Below, piece after piece: positions 21,723-23,862 of a DNA stretch of 23,862 nucleotides; the stretch's first letter is position 1; each line of letters begins with the position of its first letter. Under the pieces are notes generated by a model. The model saw only the letters and a list, made by a program, of their open reading frames with translations. It was not told where the DNA came from and ran no database searches. The translations under genes were made by a program, and so were the position numbers. The DNA lies in assembly GCA_039180415.1 (NCBI GenBank), contig JBCDDH010000057.1, positions 1 through 23,862 of the forward strand, written 5' to 3'. The stretch comes from CAZIXN01 sp039180415. GTDB taxonomy: Bacteria; Planctomycetota; Phycisphaerae; Phycisphaerales; Phycisphaeraceae.

Positions 21723-23144
21723 ATGATCGATCTCAAAGACCTGCGTGACCGGCCGGAGCATTATCGCCAGGGCGTCCGGAACAAAAACGGCGACCCCGCC
21801 ACGGTGGACACGCTGCTGGACGCGGACGCCCAACTGCGGGCCGTGCTCACCGAGCAGCAGACGCTCAAGGCCGAGCAGAACGCGATCGGCAAGCAGATCG
21901 GCCAGCTGGCGGGCCGTCTGAAAAAGGCGTCGCCGGACGACAAGCCGGTCTTGCAAGAGCAGATAGCGTCATTGCAGGCCCGCCCGAACGAGATCAAGGC
22001 CCGCCAGGACGAGCTGGCCCCCCGGCTCAAGGCGCTCGAAGTGGCGCGAGATGAGCTGTGGCTGGAGATGCCTCAACCCGCGGACGCGGACGTGCCGGTG
22101 GGCCGGTCGGCGGACGAGAATGTCGAGTTGAGCCGGTGGTCGTCGCCGTCGTTCGATCCCGCGAAGAGCTTCGCTGAGAACAAGGGCTTCGCGGGCAAGT
22201 CGCACATTGACTTGTGCGCGTCGCTGGGCCTGGTGGACTTCGAGCGCGGCGTGAAGGTGGCCGGCTCGCGGAGCTACGTGCTGACGGGGCAGGGCATGCG
22301 GCTGCACCAGGCGTTGCTGCGTTTCGCGTTCGACTTCATGACGGTCGAGAACGGCTTTACCCCCCTGTCCGCGTCGTGCTTGGTGCGGCACCAGACGCTC
22401 GTGGGAACGGGCTTTTTTCCCCACGGGCGTGAGCAGGTGTACGACGTCGCGAACCCGACGGCGGAAGGCGGGCTTGCGCTGACGGGCACCGGCGAGGTCG
22501 GCCTGATGGCGTATCACATGGACGAGATCTTGTCGGCCGAGCAGTTGCCCAAGTGCTACACGACGGTATCGACCTGCTTCCGACGGGAAGCGGGGAGCGC
22601 CGGGAAAGACACGGCCGGGCTGTACCGGATCCACCAGTTCGACAAAGTTGAGCAGGTGGTGATCTGCGAAGCCGACGAACAAGTGAGCCGCGACTGGCAC
22701 CGGAAGATGATTGGATTTGTCGAGGCGCTGCTGAAGAAGCTCGAACTGCCCCACCGTCTGCTGCAGTGCTGCACGGGCGACCTGGGGCCGAAGAACGCGG
22801 ACATGATCGATCTGGAGTGCTGGATGCCTTCGCGAGCGGCGGGCGGCCCGGGCGCGGCGGAATGCGCGGCGGATGATTCTGGCGGCGGGTGGGGCGAGAC
22901 CCATTCGGCATCGCGGCTGTACGACTACCAGACGCGCCGGCTGAATCTGCGCTACCGCGATCCTGCCGATGCGAAGGGCAAACGCACGGTGTTCTGCCAC
23001 AGCCTGAACAACACGGTCGCGGCGTCGCCTCGGCTATTGATCCCGATCCTTGAGATTCACCAGGACGGTGACGGCGGCGTCACGATCCCGCCGCCGCTGC
23101 GGCCCTATCTTCAAGGCCAGGAACGCATCGCGCCCGCGGGCTGA
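21723..23144 (+). CDS. serS: Seryl-tRNA synthetase
   Basis: Class II synthetase of 473 residues that charges tRNA-Ser. Residues 1-115 form the N-terminal tRNA-binding coiled coil (MIDLKDLRDRPEHYRQG, then long charged helices). The catalytic domain has LTGTGEVGL (253-261, the position of the usual TAEVPL loop), motif 2 FRREAGSAGKDTAGLYRIHQFDKVE (286-310) and motif 3 LNNTVAASPRLLIPILEIHQ (428-447, Arg437). Two deviations: the loop usually YREISSCSNC is replaced by a longer Gly/Ala-rich segment (370-395) ending GETHSAS, and motif 3 uses ASPR instead of the common AVGR/AVPR. These look like a lineage form rather than damage. No terminator follows. Confidence 0.97.
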   Translation: MIDLKDLRDRPEHYRQGVRNKNGDPATVDTLLDADAQLRAVLTEQQTLKAEQNAIGKQIGQLAGRLKKASPDDKPVLQEQIASLQARPNEIKARQDELAPRLKALEVARDELWLEMPQPADADVPVGRSADENVELSRWSSPSFDPAKSFAENKGFAGKSHIDLCASLGLVDFERGVKVAGSRSYVLTGQGMRLHQALLRFAFDFMTVENGFTPLSASCLVRHQTLVGTGFFPHGREQVYDVANPTAEGGLALTGTGEVGLMAYHMDEILSAEQLPKCYTTVSTCFRREAGSAGKDTAGLYRIHQFDKVEQVVICEADEQVSRDWHRKMIGFVEALLKKLELPHRLLQCCTGDLGPKNADMIDLECWMPSRAAGGPGAAECAADDSGGGWGETHSASRLYDYQTRRLNLRYRDPADAKGKRTVFCHSLNNTVAASPRLLIPILEIHQDGDGGVTIPPPLRPYLQGQERIAPAG

Positions 23145-23246
23145 CCTCGATGCCAAAGTCCGTGGCGTAGCGCAAAAATATGAAATTTTGGGTTTGTCGA
23201 TTTATCCGCGTAAACTGTTTTTATAGCTGGATTTGCTGCCGTTCGA

Positions 23247-23275
23247 TTGACAGGGTGATCGGCCTTCACTATGGT
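23247..23275 (+). promoter_or_regulatory. Sigma-70-type promoter of folC
   Basis: A perfect TTGACA (23247-23252), 17-base spacer, TATGGT (23270-23275). The start would fall about 2-3 bases before the ATG at 23285, giving an almost leaderless mRNA. A second possible pair, TTGGGT (23188-23193) and TAAACT (23211-23216), also has a 17-base spacer and could give a longer leader. Confidence 0.65.
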
Positions 23276-23284
23276 GAATAAGCT

Positions 23285-23862
23285 ATGCCGGCTTCGACCA
23301 GAACAACCTCTAAAAAACCGAACAAAAGCACGCGCTCTCGGAAAACCGCCGCCAAAACCAACTCTTCCGCGACCGGGAAAACTTCCGCCAAGCGTGCCCC
23401 CAAGTTTCACAATTACGCCGACGCCAAGGCGTGGCTTTTTGAACACGTCGATCACGAACGCGCCCGCAGCGTGTCTTACGACGAGCGGACGTTCGGCTTA
23501 GACCGCATGCGGAAGCTTCTCGAGGTGCTGGGCGACCCGCACGAACAGATCAAAGCCATCCACGTGGCCGGCACGAAGGGCAAGGGTTCCACCTGCGGTA
23601 TGACCGCCTCGATGCTGACCGCCGCGGGCTACACGACCGGCCTGTATAGCTCGCCACACCTGTCGGACCTTCGCGAACGCATCACGATCGATGGACAGAT
23701 GGTGTCGTATCCCGCCACTATCGACCTGTTCCAACAGATCGCCAAAGCCGAGGTCAAGACCGGCTTGAGCCTGACGTTCTTCGAGATCATGACCGCCGCC
23801 GCTCTGCTCTACTTCGCCGAGCAGTGCGTGGACGTGGCCGTACTCGAAACCGGGCTCGGCGG
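23285..23862 (+). CDS. folC: Folylpolyglutamate synthase / dihydrofolate synthase (5' part, cut by window end)
   Basis: The first 192 codons of a Mur-ligase-superfamily enzyme that adds glutamate to folates and joins dihydropteroate to glutamate. The ATP loop VAGTKGKGST is at about residues 93-102, followed by TGLYSSPHLSDLRERITIDG, the folate-binding region of FolC, and VDVAVLETGLGG at the edge of the window. The conserved domain begins at about residue 42 (FHNYADAKAWLF). Before it lies an extra basic stretch rich in Lys, Thr, Ser and Ala (MPASTRTTSKKPNKSTRSRK...), absent from ordinary FolC. No later in-frame start before the domain is evident, and the promoter ends just before this ATG, so I keep it. 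No Shine-Dalgarno site. Confidence 0.93.
   Translation, partial: MPASTRTTSKKPNKSTRSRKTAAKTNSSATGKTSAKRAPKFHNYADAKAWLFEHVDHERARSVSYDERTFGLDRMRKLLEVLGDPHEQIKAIHVAGTKGKGSTCGMTASMLTAAGYTTGLYSSPHLSDLRERITIDGQMVSYPATIDLFQQIAKAEVKTGLSLTFFEIMTAAALLYFAEQCVDVAVLETGLG

Noticed and set aside
23271..23501. Short plus-strand frame beginning ATGGTGAATAAG just before folC
   Set aside because: It overlaps folC in another frame, has no domain, and its ATG lies inside the -10 box.

Overview
The window is about two-thirds G+C and densely coded. It most likely comes from a Planctomycetota bacterium, probably of the Phycisphaerae type. The clues are three secreted proteins ending in a PEP-CTERM sorting tail, one of which also carries a dockerin-like pair of EF-hand loops, a lysine-free GC-rich style of coding with few Shine-Dalgarno sites, and the mix of housekeeping families. 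The assignment rests on gene content only.

Region 1 (13-7778, all minus strand, read from right to left) is an unbroken run of eight genes: a DUF1611 protein (DgcN-like), an enolase-superfamily dipeptide epimerase (DgcA-like), xseA, xseB, a prepilin peptidase, an OmpA-type lipoprotein, hisH and a DUF89 phosphatase. The first two match the D-glutamate catabolism pair DgcN-DgcA, or alternatively a murein-dipeptide recycling pair. A long REP-like hairpin separates them. Four tandem GATC heptamers lie between xseB and the prepilin peptidase, and hisH and the DUF89 gene overlap by ATGA.

Region 2 (7877-11250, plus strand) holds gapA with a leader hairpin and a strong terminator, a GH4 glycosidase and a SMUG1-type uracil-DNA glycosylase. 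A SUFU-domain gene (minus strand) converges on SMUG1 and is divergent from carA.

Region 3 (12001-19371, plus strand) holds carA, a small PEP-CTERM protein with its own promoter and terminator, a TSUP (TauE/SafE) permease, an ASCH-domain protein with an unusual B3-like C-terminal half, nadC, and a two-gene PEP-CTERM unit (the second with the dockerin-like module).

Region 4 (19357-23862) holds a large HEAT-like lipoprotein gene (minus strand, tail-to-tail overlap with the PEP-CTERM gene), then serS and the 5' part of folC on the plus strand. The folC product starts with an odd basic low-complexity extension and its promoter has a perfect TTGACA box.

The most notable whole-window pattern is that several genes without a Shine-Dalgarno site (carA, the SMUG1 gene, the ASCH gene, xseB, and less cleanly xseA and nadC) have a TANNNT -10 hexamer exactly six bases before the start codon. 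That would place transcription start on the start codon itself, so leaderless mRNAs look common here. No tRNA, rRNA, CRISPR array, transposase or phage gene was seen, and no intergenic gap exceeds 200 bases.
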